This document shows, piece after piece, positions 54,701 to 63,210 of a stretch of DNA of 64,000 nt. The notes under the pieces are model-generated. The model saw only the letters and a list, made by a program, of their open reading frames with translations, searched no databases and was not told where the DNA came from. The DNA lies in the NCBI GenBank assembly GCA_023254175.1, contig JALQYJ010000106.1:22336-86335 (forward strand), in the 5' to 3' direction. A program made the translations under genes and the position numbers. Source of the stretch: Runella sp. (lineage in GTDB: Bacteria; Bacteroidota; Bacteroidia; Cytophagales; Spirosomataceae). The stretch's first letter is position 1, and each line of letters starts with the position of its first letter.

Positions 54701-57358
54701 TTACTCTCGACCTGTATAAACAAACGAGGAAGCTACAGGTTTGCCACCGTAGGTCACTCCTTCGAAATATATGCTATACTTTCCTTTCATTCGCGGCTTG
54801 GGCACTTTAACCGACGTGGTAGGCGAAAAGATAGAAGGGAGTAATGTCCCGTTCCAATATTCCACCAAGAGTCCATTTTTAGGCGCAACAGGCTGTGGAG
54901 GTATCCCCTCTACTACAAATTTTTGAAACCCTTTTGGTTCAATGATTCCTCTATTCTCAGCCCCTGCGTACTTGGTGATAATGGATATTACCCCTATGTA
55001 TCCTCGAAGCCCCAATAATGCTTCTGCACGGTTGACAATTTCAACACGTTCTACTTGAGAAGCAGGAATTTGAGCAATCAAATTGATGTTATCAAACGGA
55101 GTTCCGTCCACCAACACTAAAGGCTGTGGAAGCTTGGTTCGAACTAATCCTCCTGCTGAAGCCCCCATTCGCATCGTTATGATAAGTTTGGTCAAACCGC
55201 CTTCTTCAGGAACTTCCACAATCCGAAGACCAGGTACTCGACCTTGGATAGCAGAAAGTATGTTCATCCCTACGGCATTTTCGTACAAATCTTTTCCTTG
55301 CAAAACATAATCAGCTTCCTTGTAAATAGTTGAAATAGGCTTGGGTGGGACTTTAGCTTTCACTTGGACCTCTTCAAGTTGAACAATATCTCTTTTTGTC
55401 AATCCTTCATACAATTCAGAAGACACTTTCCAGTGAGTCATATCACGTGAGGGCAACCACTTTGGAGAAATCAAAGTATCTAATACAAAACTGACATCAA
55501 GTGCAGGCTTTCCTTTGGAATTCATCACCTGTAACAATACATTCTGACGCCCCTCCAAAGGTAATTCCGAAAACTGAAACGCTCCTCTTTCGCTAATAGC
55601 AGCAAAAAAGCTCAAGTTTAAACTCGGTAACATTACTAGTACCGATTCATGTTTTGAAGGACGGTAGTTTTTAACCACCCCAGAAACTCCTATTCCACGT
55701 TCAACTGGCCAATTTTGTTGACTTGCCCCCCTTCCTCCATCTTTTGCATTAGTTAAAGGAAATCGATTAGGCAGTTCCCCTTTTATCATAGCAACTCCCC
55801 CCCAAACAAAGGCATTCGATGGCAATGAAACTACCAAAGAATCCTCTGATTCTTCCACTTTCATTGGAAAAAGCTCCCGTTTGATTTCAGGAAGGTACTC
55901 TGCTTTTTCGTCATTTTTCACCACAGGTATCCAGCGATAGGTGAAAGCGCTATCTGAGTGATTTTTCATCCACTTTGAGTAAATCCGTACTAAATAGGTG
56001 GCGGGTTTAATCAAAGAATCTTGCAGTAAAATTTGGGTCGTAAATAAGCGATTTTCAAGTTTAATTGGCTGCCTAACCATCACTTTATTCGATTCGGGAT
56101 GAATCAGTTCTACATACACTAACTGGCTCAATGTATCAGCTCCCTCCTCTTTCGAATACTGCATCTTTCCGCTTAGTTGCACAACGTCATTTGTAAAATA
56201 AAAAGGCTTATCAGTAACAAAATAAGCAGCTTCCGTCAACAATTTTTGAGGAGTATGTACCTGCACAACAGCAGCCTCAGAAGGCACATAATCCAGCGGA
56301 AGCATGGTAGAAACGCGATTTGCGGCTAAATACCCCGAAACGGCACAGGATTGCGGATTTAGTAAAATGCCCTGTGAATTGAAAAGCAACGATTGGCCAT
56401 TGGTTTCAATCCAAGCCACTTGGCATGATTTGTCTTTGTAAATTGAAAACACCCCTTCTTTTCCCTTGTAGTGAACTTCAATACGCGAAGGCAGTGAGAC
56501 ACTGAAATTCGATTTAACTGATTTTACGAGGCTATCAAGGGGGAATTTGGCTAATTTTTTAACTTGGTCCTGAAAAAAGAACGGGGAGCGTTTGGTGGGG
56601 TCTTCCCCTGGTTTATCAACAAAAAACTCAAAACCTTCTTGCATCGCGGCTTTTTTCTGCAACGATTTAAAAAAATGAATGTCTGAGCCACGATAAGCCT
56701 CCACTCTGTTCTGCTCCCACTGATTTTTTTGAGAGGGGTCGTTGGAATACAAAGGTGTAAACTCGGCTAATCCGCTAAAAAACACCTGCGCACCATCAAA
56801 CCGAAATTCATTGAGCGAATAGCGAACCTGATAGCCTAGCGATTGATTATTGATTTCGAGTATATCTTTCGCTTTGGCCGATAATACATTTCTTTCTTCA
56901 GTAAAATCTAGCACCCACGGATTAACGATACGGCACTGATTTGTTTGGTATTTATCTCCCAAAAATTGCCTCTCAAACAACTCAAACTGACGCTCCCATA
57001 CTTTGTCTTTTTTTTGAGATACCTTCACTTCTTCCAGTAGCTTTTCATCGGCCTGAAGTTTGATATCCAACTTGAGTTGCGACGAATTATCAAGCGTCAC
57101 CTTGTGGGTTTGCGACTTGTAACCTACTTGCCGAAAGACAATACTGTAGCTTCCCGCAGGAATTTTTTTGAGTAAGTACTGCCCTTCCAACGATGTTTCG
57201 GTAGCAAAAGAAGTATTATTCAGAAACACGCTTACAAAAGGAAGTTTTTCCCCCGTCACAACGTCTGATACCGTTCCAGTAATGCTCTGGCTTCGAGTTT
57301 CAAAACCTACAGCGCAGCAAAGTAAAAACGATAAAGCAATAAAAAATTGGTTGTTCAT
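54701..57358 (-). CDS. Carboxypeptidase-regulatory/TonB-plug-domain protein without barrel
   Basis: 885 residues with signal peptide (ending TRSQ). A CarboxypepD_reg-like domain at about 24-105 (ITGTVSDVVTGEKLPFVSVF, FRQVGYKSQTHKV) is followed by a long beta-rich region. Near residues 700-800 lies a TonB plug motif: GMNILSAIQGRVPGL, QPLVLVDGTPFDNINLI, VERVEIVNRAEALLG, GVISIITK. No beta-barrel follows: only about 75 residues remain. It therefore probably does not transport. Similar Bacteroidota proteins resemble alpha-2-macroglobulin/MG2-bearing surface proteins. Convergent with the hydrolase gene, 6 nt apart. Confidence 0.75.
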   Translation of the reverse strand: MNNQFFIALSFLLCCAVGFETRSQSITGTVSDVVTGEKLPFVSVFLNNTSFATETSLEGQYLLKKIPAGSYSIVFRQVGYKSQTHKVTLDNSSQLKLDIKLQADEKLLEEVKVSQKKDKVWERQFELFERQFLGDKYQTNQCRIVNPWVLDFTEERNVLSAKAKDILEINNQSLGYQVRYSLNEFRFDGAQVFFSGLAEFTPLYSNDPSQKNQWEQNRVEAYRGSDIHFFKSLQKKAAMQEGFEFFVDKPGEDPTKRSPFFFQDQVKKLAKFPLDSLVKSVKSNFSVSLPSRIEVHYKGKEGVFSIYKDKSCQVAWIETNGQSLLFNSQGILLNPQSCAVSGYLAANRVSTMLPLDYVPSEAAVVQVHTPQKLLTEAAYFVTDKPFYFTNDVVQLSGKMQYSKEEGADTLSQLVYVELIHPESNKVMVRQPIKLENRLFTTQILLQDSLIKPATYLVRIYSKWMKNHSDSAFTYRWIPVVKNDEKAEYLPEIKRELFPMKVEESEDSLVVSLPSNAFVWGGVAMIKGELPNRFPLTNAKDGGRGASQQNWPVERGIGVSGVVKNYRPSKHESVLVMLPSLNLSFFAAISERGAFQFSELPLEGRQNVLLQVMNSKGKPALDVSFVLDTLISPKWLPSRDMTHWKVSSELYEGLTKRDIVQLEEVQVKAKVPPKPISTIYKEADYVLQGKDLYENAVGMNILSAIQGRVPGLRIVEVPEEGGLTKLIITMRMGASAGGLVRTKLPQPLVLVDGTPFDNINLIAQIPASQVERVEIVNRAEALLGLRGYIGVISIITKYAGAENRGIIEPKGFQKFVVEGIPPQPVAPKNGLLVEYWNGTLLPSIFSPTTSVKVPKPRMKGKYSIYFEGVTYGGKPVASSFVYTGRE

Positions 57359-57382
57359 TGATGAAGTTGGGTCAAAAAGGTA

Positions 57383-58072
57383 CTACTCCGTATCCACTTC
57401 TTGACCTAAAAAACAATCGACAACATAACGGATTGAACTAAACGAGTTCACAAGTGCTTTACGTGCTTCTTCTTCCGACACCCATACGATCTGCTCAATT
57501 CCCTCTTCTTGTTGCGGAGCCATTTTTTTATCGTTAATGTTGCGCATCAAATACCATTTGGTACGTTTCAGAAATTTTTGGTTGTTCTGAGTGTAAGTAT
57601 GCCAAGTGGTACAAAGTTTTTCTACCAATTCAGCTTTTACTCCCGTTTCTTCTTCCACCTCACGTAAGGCCGCTTTTTTTGATTTTTCGCCCTCATCCAA
57701 TTTGCCCTTTGGCAAATCCCAACAACCACGGCGAAACATCATCAAAAATTGTTCCCCTTTGGTCACAACGCCCCCTGCTGCTTTCACAACAGTATACATT
57801 TTTTTAAGACGTTTTTCTACGGCCTCTTTGTCTTTAGGAACAAGATAAACCGACTGTAAATCAGGCAAATCAAAGTTGTTCAAAAAATGAAACAACTTTT
57901 CTACCGTAATAGGTGTTGCGTTCAAAATCAACACGTGTCCGCGAATACTAGCCACTTTTAACATCTCTAAGTTGGCATCTACCACTTTGTCAAAAGTGCT
58001 TCTATCAGGTAGCTTTTGAGCCCCCTTTTCGCTTAAAATTCGGATAGGTCGGTCTTTGATAAAAATAATCAT
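57383..58072 (-). CDS. Nudix hydrolase with N-terminal extension
   Basis: 229 residues from the Met at 58072 (MIIFIKDRPIRI). A 95-residue N-terminal part of unknown function precedes the Nudix domain. The Nudix box is complete: GKLDEGEKSKKAALREVEEETG (G-x5-E-x7-REVxEExG). Nudix enzymes hydrolyse nucleoside diphosphates linked to other groups; the basic surface (FRRGCWDLPKGK) resembles diadenosine-polyphosphate or inositol-type members, but this is only a hint. It runs divergent from the CNNM gene. Confidence 0.87.
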   Translation of the reverse strand: MIIFIKDRPIRILSEKGAQKLPDRSTFDKVVDANLEMLKVASIRGHVLILNATPITVEKLFHFLNNFDLPDLQSVYLVPKDKEAVEKRLKKMYTVVKAAGGVVTKGEQFLMMFRRGCWDLPKGKLDEGEKSKKAALREVEEETGVKAELVEKLCTTWHTYTQNNQKFLKRTKWYLMRNINDKKMAPQQEEGIEQIVWVSEEEARKALVNSFSSIRYVVDCFLGQEVDTE

Positions 58073-58119
58073 TCGTCTAGAGAGAGTAAAACTTGACAAA
58101 ATTAGCAAATGGGTTTGTT

Positions 58120-58148
58120 TTGGATAGCAAATAGTTTTGATAATTTTG
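58120..58148 (+). promoter_or_regulatory. Bacteroidota-type promoter for CNNM/CorC gene
   Basis: TTG at 58120-58122, 18-nt spacer, exact TAATTTTG at 58141-58148, 25 nt before the GTG start. Confidence 0.65.
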
Positions 58149-58173
58149 CAATTGTACCAACCATCCCCCTTAC

Positions 58174-59466
58174 GTGGAACTACTTGTAATCGTTCTACTC
58201 GTTCTCATAAACGGAATTTTCTCCATGTCAGAAATCGCGCTGGTCTCATCGCGAAAGTCAAAACTGGAAACCGCGGCCCGCAACGGTGACCGTCAAGCGG
58301 AGCACGCGCTTGAGCTTGCCAACTCTCCCAATCGTTTCTTATCCACAGTTCAGATTGGTATCACGCTTATTGGAATCCTCAACGGGGTGTTCAGTGGCGA
58401 GCGTATTACAAATGATTTTCAAGCGTACATTGAACAGTTTGAGTTACTAAAACCCTATGCTCACAGCATCGCCGTGGGTGGAGTTGTTCTTTTTGTAACT
58501 TATCTCTCATTGGTGTTAGGGGAACTCGTTCCCAAACGTATCGGGATGGCCAACCCCGAAGGCATTGCCAAGTTTATGGCAACGCCTATGAACTGGCTTT
58601 CAACCCTCACGTCTCCTTTCATTTGGCTCTTAGCTAAGTCAAGTGACCTGATTATGAAAATTCTTCGTATTACGCCTAAAAACCAAGCTCTTACCGAAGA
58701 AGAAATTAAAACTATTATTCAGGAAGGAACAACGGGTGGGGTTATTGACGAAATTGAACAAGAAATCGTGGAAAACGTTTTCCACCTTGGCGACCGCCGT
58801 ATTGTTACGCTGATGACCAATCGTCAAGAAATGATTTGGCTTGATGCTGCCGATGAACCAGAAGTCAATCGAGCAAAAATCATGGAGTCAAAACATTCGG
58901 TGTACCCCCTTTGTAACGATGGTATCGACAACATTGTGGGATTGATTTACGTCAAGGATCTACTGGGAGAAGATTTAGACCAACAGTTGCTCAGGCTTGA
59001 AACGCTGGCACGAGAGCCGTTGTACGTGCCAGAAAACGTCAAAGCCTATCAAGCCCTTGAAAAATTCAAAGAGCGGCGTGTACACTTTGGGCTAATTGTA
59101 GACGAGTACGGTGCTACTTTAGGTATTGTAACCCTCAACGACATTATGGATGTTTTGGTGGGTGATTTATCCGAAACAAACGAATTCAACTATGACATTG
59201 TCGAACGCGAAGACGGTAGCTTTCTAGTAGATGCCCAGTTGCCTTGGGAAGATTTCCTTGACCACTTTGACATTATTGTCGAAAATGACAAAGAGCTTAC
59301 TGGTTTTAATACACTTGGTGGATTTGCACTGCATATCATCAAAGATATTCCTACTACTGGAGAATATTTCAGTTGGCAGGAATATCGTTTTGAGATTATT
59401 GATATGGACAAAAGTCGCATTGATAAAATTCTAGTGCAACATATACCAGACGAAGGTATATTATAA
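58174..59466 (+). CDS. Hemolysin-C/CNNM family transporter (HlyC/CorC)
   Basis: 430 residues, GTG start. DUF21/CNNM transmembrane domain at about 1-190 (LVLINGIFSMSEIALVSSRKSK, TVQIGITLIGILNGVFSGE), CBS pair at about 205-330 (FGLIVDEYGATLGIVTLNDIMDVLVGDL), and a CorC_HlyC domain at the end. These proteins export Mg2+ or other divalent cations and are gated by nucleotide binding in the CBS pair. The name hemolysin is historical. A DeoR-type operator-like motif begins 4 nt past its stop codon. Confidence 0.9.
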   Translation: MELLVIVLLVLINGIFSMSEIALVSSRKSKLETAARNGDRQAEHALELANSPNRFLSTVQIGITLIGILNGVFSGERITNDFQAYIEQFELLKPYAHSIAVGGVVLFVTYLSLVLGELVPKRIGMANPEGIAKFMATPMNWLSTLTSPFIWLLAKSSDLIMKILRITPKNQALTEEEIKTIIQEGTTGGVIDEIEQEIVENVFHLGDRRIVTLMTNRQEMIWLDAADEPEVNRAKIMESKHSVYPLCNDGIDNIVGLIYVKDLLGEDLDQQLLRLETLAREPLYVPENVKAYQALEKFKERRVHFGLIVDEYGATLGIVTLNDIMDVLVGDLSETNEFNYDIVEREDGSFLVDAQLPWEDFLDHFDIIVENDKELTGFNTLGGFALHIIKDIPTTGEYFSWQEYRFEIIDMDKSRIDKILVQHIPDEGIL

Positions 59467-59470
59467 TAAC

Positions 59471-59484
59471 TGCAAATTTTTGCA
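59471..59484. promoter_or_regulatory. Operator-like motif, copy 1
   Basis: TGCAAATTTTTGCA. It matches the two copies upstream of deoR at 13 of 14 positions (each in one orientation). It sits between the CNNM stop and the deoR stop. Confidence 0.5.
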
Positions 59485-59490
59485 AAATTT

Positions 59491-60240
59491 TCAAAGCAGT
59501 TCAACACCTAATTGGCGAAAACCATTCAATTCAATATCCGAAGGCTTTAGACTCGTTACCAAAATGTCAATATCTTGTAAGTCGCACACTTTATAAGTCT
59601 CGACATTATGTAACTTTTCAGTAATGGCGCAAATAGCTACTTTTTTGGCTGCTTGCGCCATTTTTTGTTTGAGCACCGACTCTTCGTAGTGCCGTAACGT
59701 CACACCTACTTCTGGGTGTAGGCCGTTGAATCCCATTAAATATAAATCTACCCGAATATGTTCCAATTGTTTCATCACTTGGTTCCCAATCGTAATTTGA
59801 TAGCGCTTGTGGTAAGTTCCTCCCAGTAAAATAGTTTCGATTTTAGGATATTCGTTTAGAACAGCGGCCAAAGGTAAACTGTTAGTTATCACTGTCATTT
59901 CCAGGTTTCTAGGAAGCTGTTCTGCGATATGAAAGTTGGTTGTCCCCCCATCCATTAAAATCGTTTTATGGTTATCAAATAATTTTTGAACCTTTCGAAT
60001 CAAGGTAACTACCTCTTGTTGGTCGGCACCGTAATTTTGAGGATTTTTGAACGATAAATAGGTATTGGCTACGGCCCCACCGTGCACCTTTTTAAGCAGC
60101 CCTTTATCTTCCAATTCAATCACATCTCGACGAATACTATCGTACGAGACATTTAATAATTGGCTCAACTCTAATAGATTGATTTTTTGGTCACGATTGA
60201 GTTTCTCAATGATGAGCCTCTGGCGTTCTTCTTTTATCAT
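59491..60240 (-). CDS. DeoR/GlpR family transcriptional regulator
   Basis: 249 residues. N-terminal DeoR-type helix-turn-helix (residues about 1-57: RQRLIIEKLNRDQKINLLEL, LNVSYDSIRRDVIELEDKGLL, KKVHGGAVA), then a DeoR sugar-binding C-terminal domain with DGGTTNFHIAEQLP, LLGGTYHKRY and LYLMGFNGLHPEVGVT. Family members sense phosphorylated sugars and repress nearby catabolic genes. No sugar operon adjoins; the DUF1080 gene is the nearest candidate target. Repeated TGCA-type motifs upstream suggest autoregulation. Confidence 0.9.
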   Translation of the reverse strand: MIKEERQRLIIEKLNRDQKINLLELSQLLNVSYDSIRRDVIELEDKGLLKKVHGGAVANTYLSFKNPQNYGADQQEVVTLIRKVQKLFDNHKTILMDGGTTNFHIAEQLPRNLEMTVITNSLPLAAVLNEYPKIETILLGGTYHKRYQITIGNQVMKQLEHIRVDLYLMGFNGLHPEVGVTLRHYEESVLKQKMAQAAKKVAICAITEKLHNVETYKVCDLQDIDILVTSLKPSDIELNGFRQLGVELL

Positions 60241-60288
60241 AGGTCAATAGGTCTGAGGGTATCGTTTGAAAACTTTCTAATATTATTT

Positions 60289-60344
60289 TGCAAAAAAATG
60301 CAAAAAAAAGTTGCATTAAAATAAAAAGTTTGCATATTTTTGCA
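60289..60344. promoter_or_regulatory. Cluster of DeoR operator-like motifs
   Basis: TGCAAAAAAATGCA (60289-60302, minus sense TGCATTTTTTTGCA) and TGCATATTTTTGCA (60331-60344), plus a TTTTGCAAAA palindrome at 60286-60295 and a lone TGCA at 60312. TGCA cores are 10 bp apart within each copy. The right copy covers the -7 box of a plus-strand promoter. Confidence 0.55.
60311..60342 (+). promoter_or_regulatory. Bacteroidota-type promoter for short plus-strand unit
   Basis: TTG at 60311-60313, 21-nt spacer, exact TATTTTTG at 60335-60342. The only downstream plus-strand content is the micro-ORF and hairpin. Confidence 0.6.
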
Positions 60345-60370
60345 TCGTTGATTCAATCACAACTTAACCT

Positions 60371-60439
60371 ATGATAAAAAAACCTCGCGCTACCTTAGGG
60401 GTTTGTGTAGCTGCGAGGTTTTTCAAGAAATTCTTCTAA
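60371..60439 (+). CDS. Micro-ORF (22 codons), leader-peptide-like
   Basis: Reads MIKKPRATLGVCVAARFF, KKFF, stop. Basic ends with a hydrophobic middle. It starts about 25 nt after the expected transcription start of the promoter above. A transcription terminator lies inside the reading frame, so full-length translation would require read-through. No gene follows on the plus strand. Whether the peptide or the RNA matters is unknown; it may be non-coding. Confidence 0.35.
   Translation: MIKKPRATLGVCVAARFFKKFF
60378..60423. terminator. Hairpin terminator inside micro-ORF
   Basis: Outer arms aaaaacctcgc (60378-60388) and gcgaggttttt (60413-60423), inner arms gctac (60389-60393) and gtagc (60407-60411), one bulged base, T-tract at the right end (and on the minus strand an A-tract giving T). 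It would end a plus-strand RNA of about 75-80 nt. Confidence 0.7.
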
Positions 60440-60445
60440 GATGAT

Positions 60446-60497
60446 GTAGATAAAAAAACACACCCAGCCGAGACGGCTGGGTGTGTTTTTTATCTAC
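60446..60497 (-). terminator. Terminator of DUF1080 gene
   Basis: Very long stem: 25-nt left arm (60446-60470) and 24-nt right arm (60474-60497) with one bulged A and a 3-nt loop; core cacacccagccg/cggctgggtgtg. The stem overlaps the DUF1080 stop codon. Confidence 0.88.
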
Positions 60498-61189
60498 AAT
60501 TCACGAATACGAATATTTCGATACCATACTCTATCGCCATGGTCTTGCAACGCAATTTTCCCTTTTGCAAACTTACCAAAGCCATCCCACGTTTTAAATT
60601 TGCTATTGGCCACTAATGCGTCCCAGCCTTCTCCTTTGGTTGGGAACGTCACCATTTGCTTTCCATTCAACCAAAACGTACCCTGACCGTTTGAGATGAC
60701 CATTTTAGCTTTATTCCACTCTCCTGCTGACTTTACGGCCGTTAAATCAGCGGGAGGAATCATGTCATACAATGAACCTGCTTTATGATTACCATTTTTA
60801 CCAGCAAACGAATCAGGATGCTTGGCATCATCTAATACTTGCATTTCAGGGCCAGTACTATATGGGCAGCAGTATTTCTTATCTTCCACTACTCCCCACA
60901 TTACGCCGCTGTTACCTTTTTCAGCAATTTTCCATTCAAGTTCCATTTCAAAATTTTCAAATTCTTGATCAGTGACCAAGTCCCCACCTCCTCGTGCTGT
61001 GAGCGTCATTGCACCATCTTCTATTTGCCATTTATCGGAAATTGGCTGTCCTTGTTTATTATAAACATGCCACCCAGTGAAGTCTTTACCATTGAAAAGT
61101 TTTTGCCATTTACCTTTTTTTTGCACAAATCCGCAGGTTAACATCAACACTGCTGCTGCAAAAACGAGTGTGTATTTGAATTTTGTCAT
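60494..61189 (-). CDS. DUF1080 (3-keto-disaccharide hydrolase/LamG-like) secreted protein
   Basis: 231 residues from the Met at 61189 (frame open 21 codons upstream; MTKFKYTLVFAAAVLMLTCG is a signal peptide, possibly lipoprotein with LTCG). The domain has WQKLFNGKDFTGWHVYNKQG, MTLTARGGGDLVTDQEFENF, LEWKIAEKGNSGVMW and a final YRNIRIREL, typical of DUF1080 proteins with a concanavalin-like fold. Some members hydrolyse 3-keto-sugars. Candidate target of the DeoR regulator, but no promoter link is visible. Confidence 0.88.
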   Translation of the reverse strand: MTKFKYTLVFAAAVLMLTCGFVQKKGKWQKLFNGKDFTGWHVYNKQGQPISDKWQIEDGAMTLTARGGGDLVTDQEFENFEMELEWKIAEKGNSGVMWGVVEDKKYCCPYSTGPEMQVLDDAKHPDSFAGKNGNHKAGSLYDMIPPADLTAVKSAGEWNKAKMVISNGQGTFWLNGKQMVTFPTKGEGWDALVANSKFKTWDGFGKFAKGKIALQDHGDRVWYRNIRIREL

Positions 61190-61307
61190 GATACTAAAAG
61201 TGATAAAATTGAGAGTAACAAAAAATGAGTGGCCTACAAGTAGACCACTCATAAAAAAGGAACGATTGATAAAACTATACTTATTTTACTTTATTTTTTA
61301 GCAGGCT

Positions 61308-61487
61308 TTAGCGCCAAGGTATAGGGTTTTTTGGGATACTGCTGCACCCTACCCCAATCATAATTTTGTCCGTCAAGCCGTACTCAAACCCCAAACGGAT
61401 GGTAGAACAATCTAGCCCAAACAAATTATAGCCCCCCGAATTTAGGATGTACAAAATTTTTATTTTAGGAAGAACAGAACACAAAAT
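61308..61487 (-). pseudogene. Remnant of a DUF5777-type beta-barrel gene
   Basis: Continues in the same frame as, and directly after, the Rieske gene stop. It reads ILNSGGYNLFGLD, CSTIRLGFEYGLTDKIMIGV, GCSSIPK and a stop. The phrase SGGYNLFGLD-(A)TIRLGxEYGxTDxxMIGxGxSS is characteristic of DUF5777 outer-membrane barrels, which should span about 250-300 residues. There is no start codon and both ends are missing. Another frame over the same stretch reads DGQNYDWGRVQQYPKK to KPAKK-stop, so a deletion junction with another gene's 3' end is possible. Confidence 0.65.
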
Positions 61488-62006
61488 TTAAGCGCTAACA
61501 GTCAATGTATTTCCATTGGCACTTAGTTGGGCTTTATATAGCGTAAGAGCCTTCGTAGCAGGGCCTACTTCCACTGTTCCAGTAGTACTAAATTCGGATC
61601 CGTGGTTACTACAATAAAAATCATTTTGAGCAACTCGGTAGCTCACCTCTGTACCTTGGTGAGTACAGTCTTTAGACAATGCCACAATCGTGCCCTTGGC
61701 ATTGGCTACAATAACGCTACCAACTACCACAAACTTTCCTTCTGTTTTTAGCGAAGAATAGGTGCTTGAGGTCAAATCTAGGGTAAAGTTAATAGCCCCC
61801 TTGCTTAAATCGGCGTTTCCTGTTAATCCAGCTGTCCCTGTGTTAGACCCAGTATTCGAACCTGTTGAACCCGATGGGGTTGGATCCGAACTCCCCGTTG
61901 AGCAAGCCATAAGGGTAGTACCCATGCAATAAAATGCCATAAGTGCGCTACTACTCAATCCTAATTCACGCAAAAATTTTCCTCTTTTGATTGTTTGCTG
62001 TTTCAT
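61488..62006 (-). CDS. Rieske [2Fe-2S] lipoprotein
   Basis: 172 residues. N-terminal signal with Tat-like or lipoprotein features (MKQQTIKRGKFLREL, lipobox TLMACS), then a Ser/Thr/Gly linker (about 38-62), then a Rieske domain: CTHQGTEVSYR and FYCSNHGSEFSTTG supply the two Cys and two His that bind the cluster. It is a stand-alone electron-transfer lipoprotein, possibly in an extracellular pathway. The start lies just 14 bp from the inserted IS4 element, so its native promoter may have been separated or lost. The DUF5777 remnant follows directly, as in related gene sets. Confidence 0.85.
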   Translation of the reverse strand: MKQQTIKRGKFLRELGLSSSALMAFYCMGTTLMACSTGSSDPTPSGSTGSNTGSNTGTAGLTGNADLSKGAINFTLDLTSSTYSSLKTEGKFVVVGSVIVANAKGTIVALSKDCTHQGTEVSYRVAQNDFYCSNHGSEFSTTGTVEVGPATKALTLYKAQLSANGNTLTVSA

Positions 62007-62017
62007 ATTGAAAAAAG

Positions 62018-63079
62018 TTAAGTAGGTGTCAAAAGTTTTGAATAGTTTGTAATTATTTGTTTATCAAAGAGTAATGCTCTGTTAATAGCGTCTAATCCCC
62101 ATCGAAAAATGCTGAATGCTCTTCTTTGGTGGGTTAAAACAGGTATTTTCTTGGTTTGATTTTGATATTCACCGACCAGATACACCCACATAAAAGCAAT
62201 ACAGACAACGGCGAATAGTTTTTCAAGGCGTTTTTGGTCAGATAAATGAGTCCGTTCAATATTGAAACTGGCACTTTTAATAGCTTTGAAAAAGCATTCT
62301 ATGGTCCACCTTTTGGCATATACCTGCATGGTTTTCTCATCAAATTGAAAAGTAGCAATGATAACAAGCTCCAGGCCCCCTTTGGGGTTAATGGTTTTCA
62401 TACCTGTCAGATAGACCCATTGACCATTCAAAAGCAAGGGCTTATCCAAATAACGCACTTGGTGTAGAGGTAAATTATTGAACAACCAAAAGACTTTAAG
62501 TTCTTTTGACCTATGATGTACCATTAGATTTTCTCGTATTCTAAGGTAGAATTTGATAGGCTGTGTAGATAAAAACTCTACCCATTGTTGACCTATAAAT
62601 TCTCGGTCAGCAATAATACATTCTATGGTTTCTATTCCAAACAATCTAATATATTTGACAATCACAGCCTTACGCTCATCTTGGTTGGAATTCCCTCGCT
62701 TATCTAACAGTGTCCATAACACAGGTAAACTAACACCATCAGCTATTATTGTCAAACATAGAATATTGAAGTTTTCACCTGCAAATTGCCAATTGGTTCG
62801 GTCTAAACTCAATTGATAGGGACCTTTTATAGGATTAATAGCCATTAACAGACGCGCAATTACATCAAAATCAATCCTATATTCACTAAAAAAGCGTTGT
62901 ATTCTGCGTAAATTACTGCATATCTCTGCATCATTTAACACTACTGCATTGATGCTGTAAACAACGGTACGCGTGCGTATGAGAGACACTATGAGCATTT
63001 CTAAAAATTTGATACGGGCTTTATGACAAGGTAAATGCTTTTGCAGTTGTAATTCAATTACCGTATTTTTATCCTCCAT
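62018..63079 (-). CDS. IS4-family transposase
   Basis: 353 residues, looks intact. DDE residues: Asp in LSLDRTNWQ, Asp in IIADREFIG, Glu in WTIECFFKAIK with the YREK-like signature region around YAKRWTIECFF. Cuts and joins the ends of its insertion sequence. The stop codon (62018-62020) lies at the very edge of the element. Codon and AT content differ from the neighbouring core genes. Confidence 0.92.
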   Translation of the reverse strand: MEDKNTVIELQLQKHLPCHKARIKFLEMLIVSLIRTRTVVYSINAVVLNDAEICSNLRRIQRFFSEYRIDFDVIARLLMAINPIKGPYQLSLDRTNWQFAGENFNILCLTIIADGVSLPVLWTLLDKRGNSNQDERKAVIVKYIRLFGIETIECIIADREFIGQQWVEFLSTQPIKFYLRIRENLMVHHRSKELKVFWLFNNLPLHQVRYLDKPLLLNGQWVYLTGMKTINPKGGLELVIIATFQFDEKTMQVYAKRWTIECFFKAIKSASFNIERTHLSDQKRLEKLFAVVCIAFMWVYLVGEYQNQTKKIPVLTHQRRAFSIFRWGLDAINRALLFDKQIITNYSKLLTPT

Positions 63080-63161
63080 GAGCCAATGAGGTTTGTTTTT
63101 TGAGTCTTGGTAAACCCATTTTACAAATCTTTTGGCTATTTGAAAAGTTTTGTCATCTACT
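62021..63161. mobile_element. IS4-family insertion sequence
   Basis: About 1.14 kb. Imperfect terminal inverted repeats: left 62021-62045 (agtaggtgtcaaaag...) and right 63136-63161 (RC agtagatgacaaaac...), about 21 of 25 positions equal with one gap. Ends may be off by a few bases and no target duplication was resolved. It inserted immediately upstream of the Rieske gene. Confidence 0.75.
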
Positions 63162-63210
63162 CAGGAATAGTTCATATTTTCCATATATCATGCCCCCCTT
63201 AAGCTACTTC

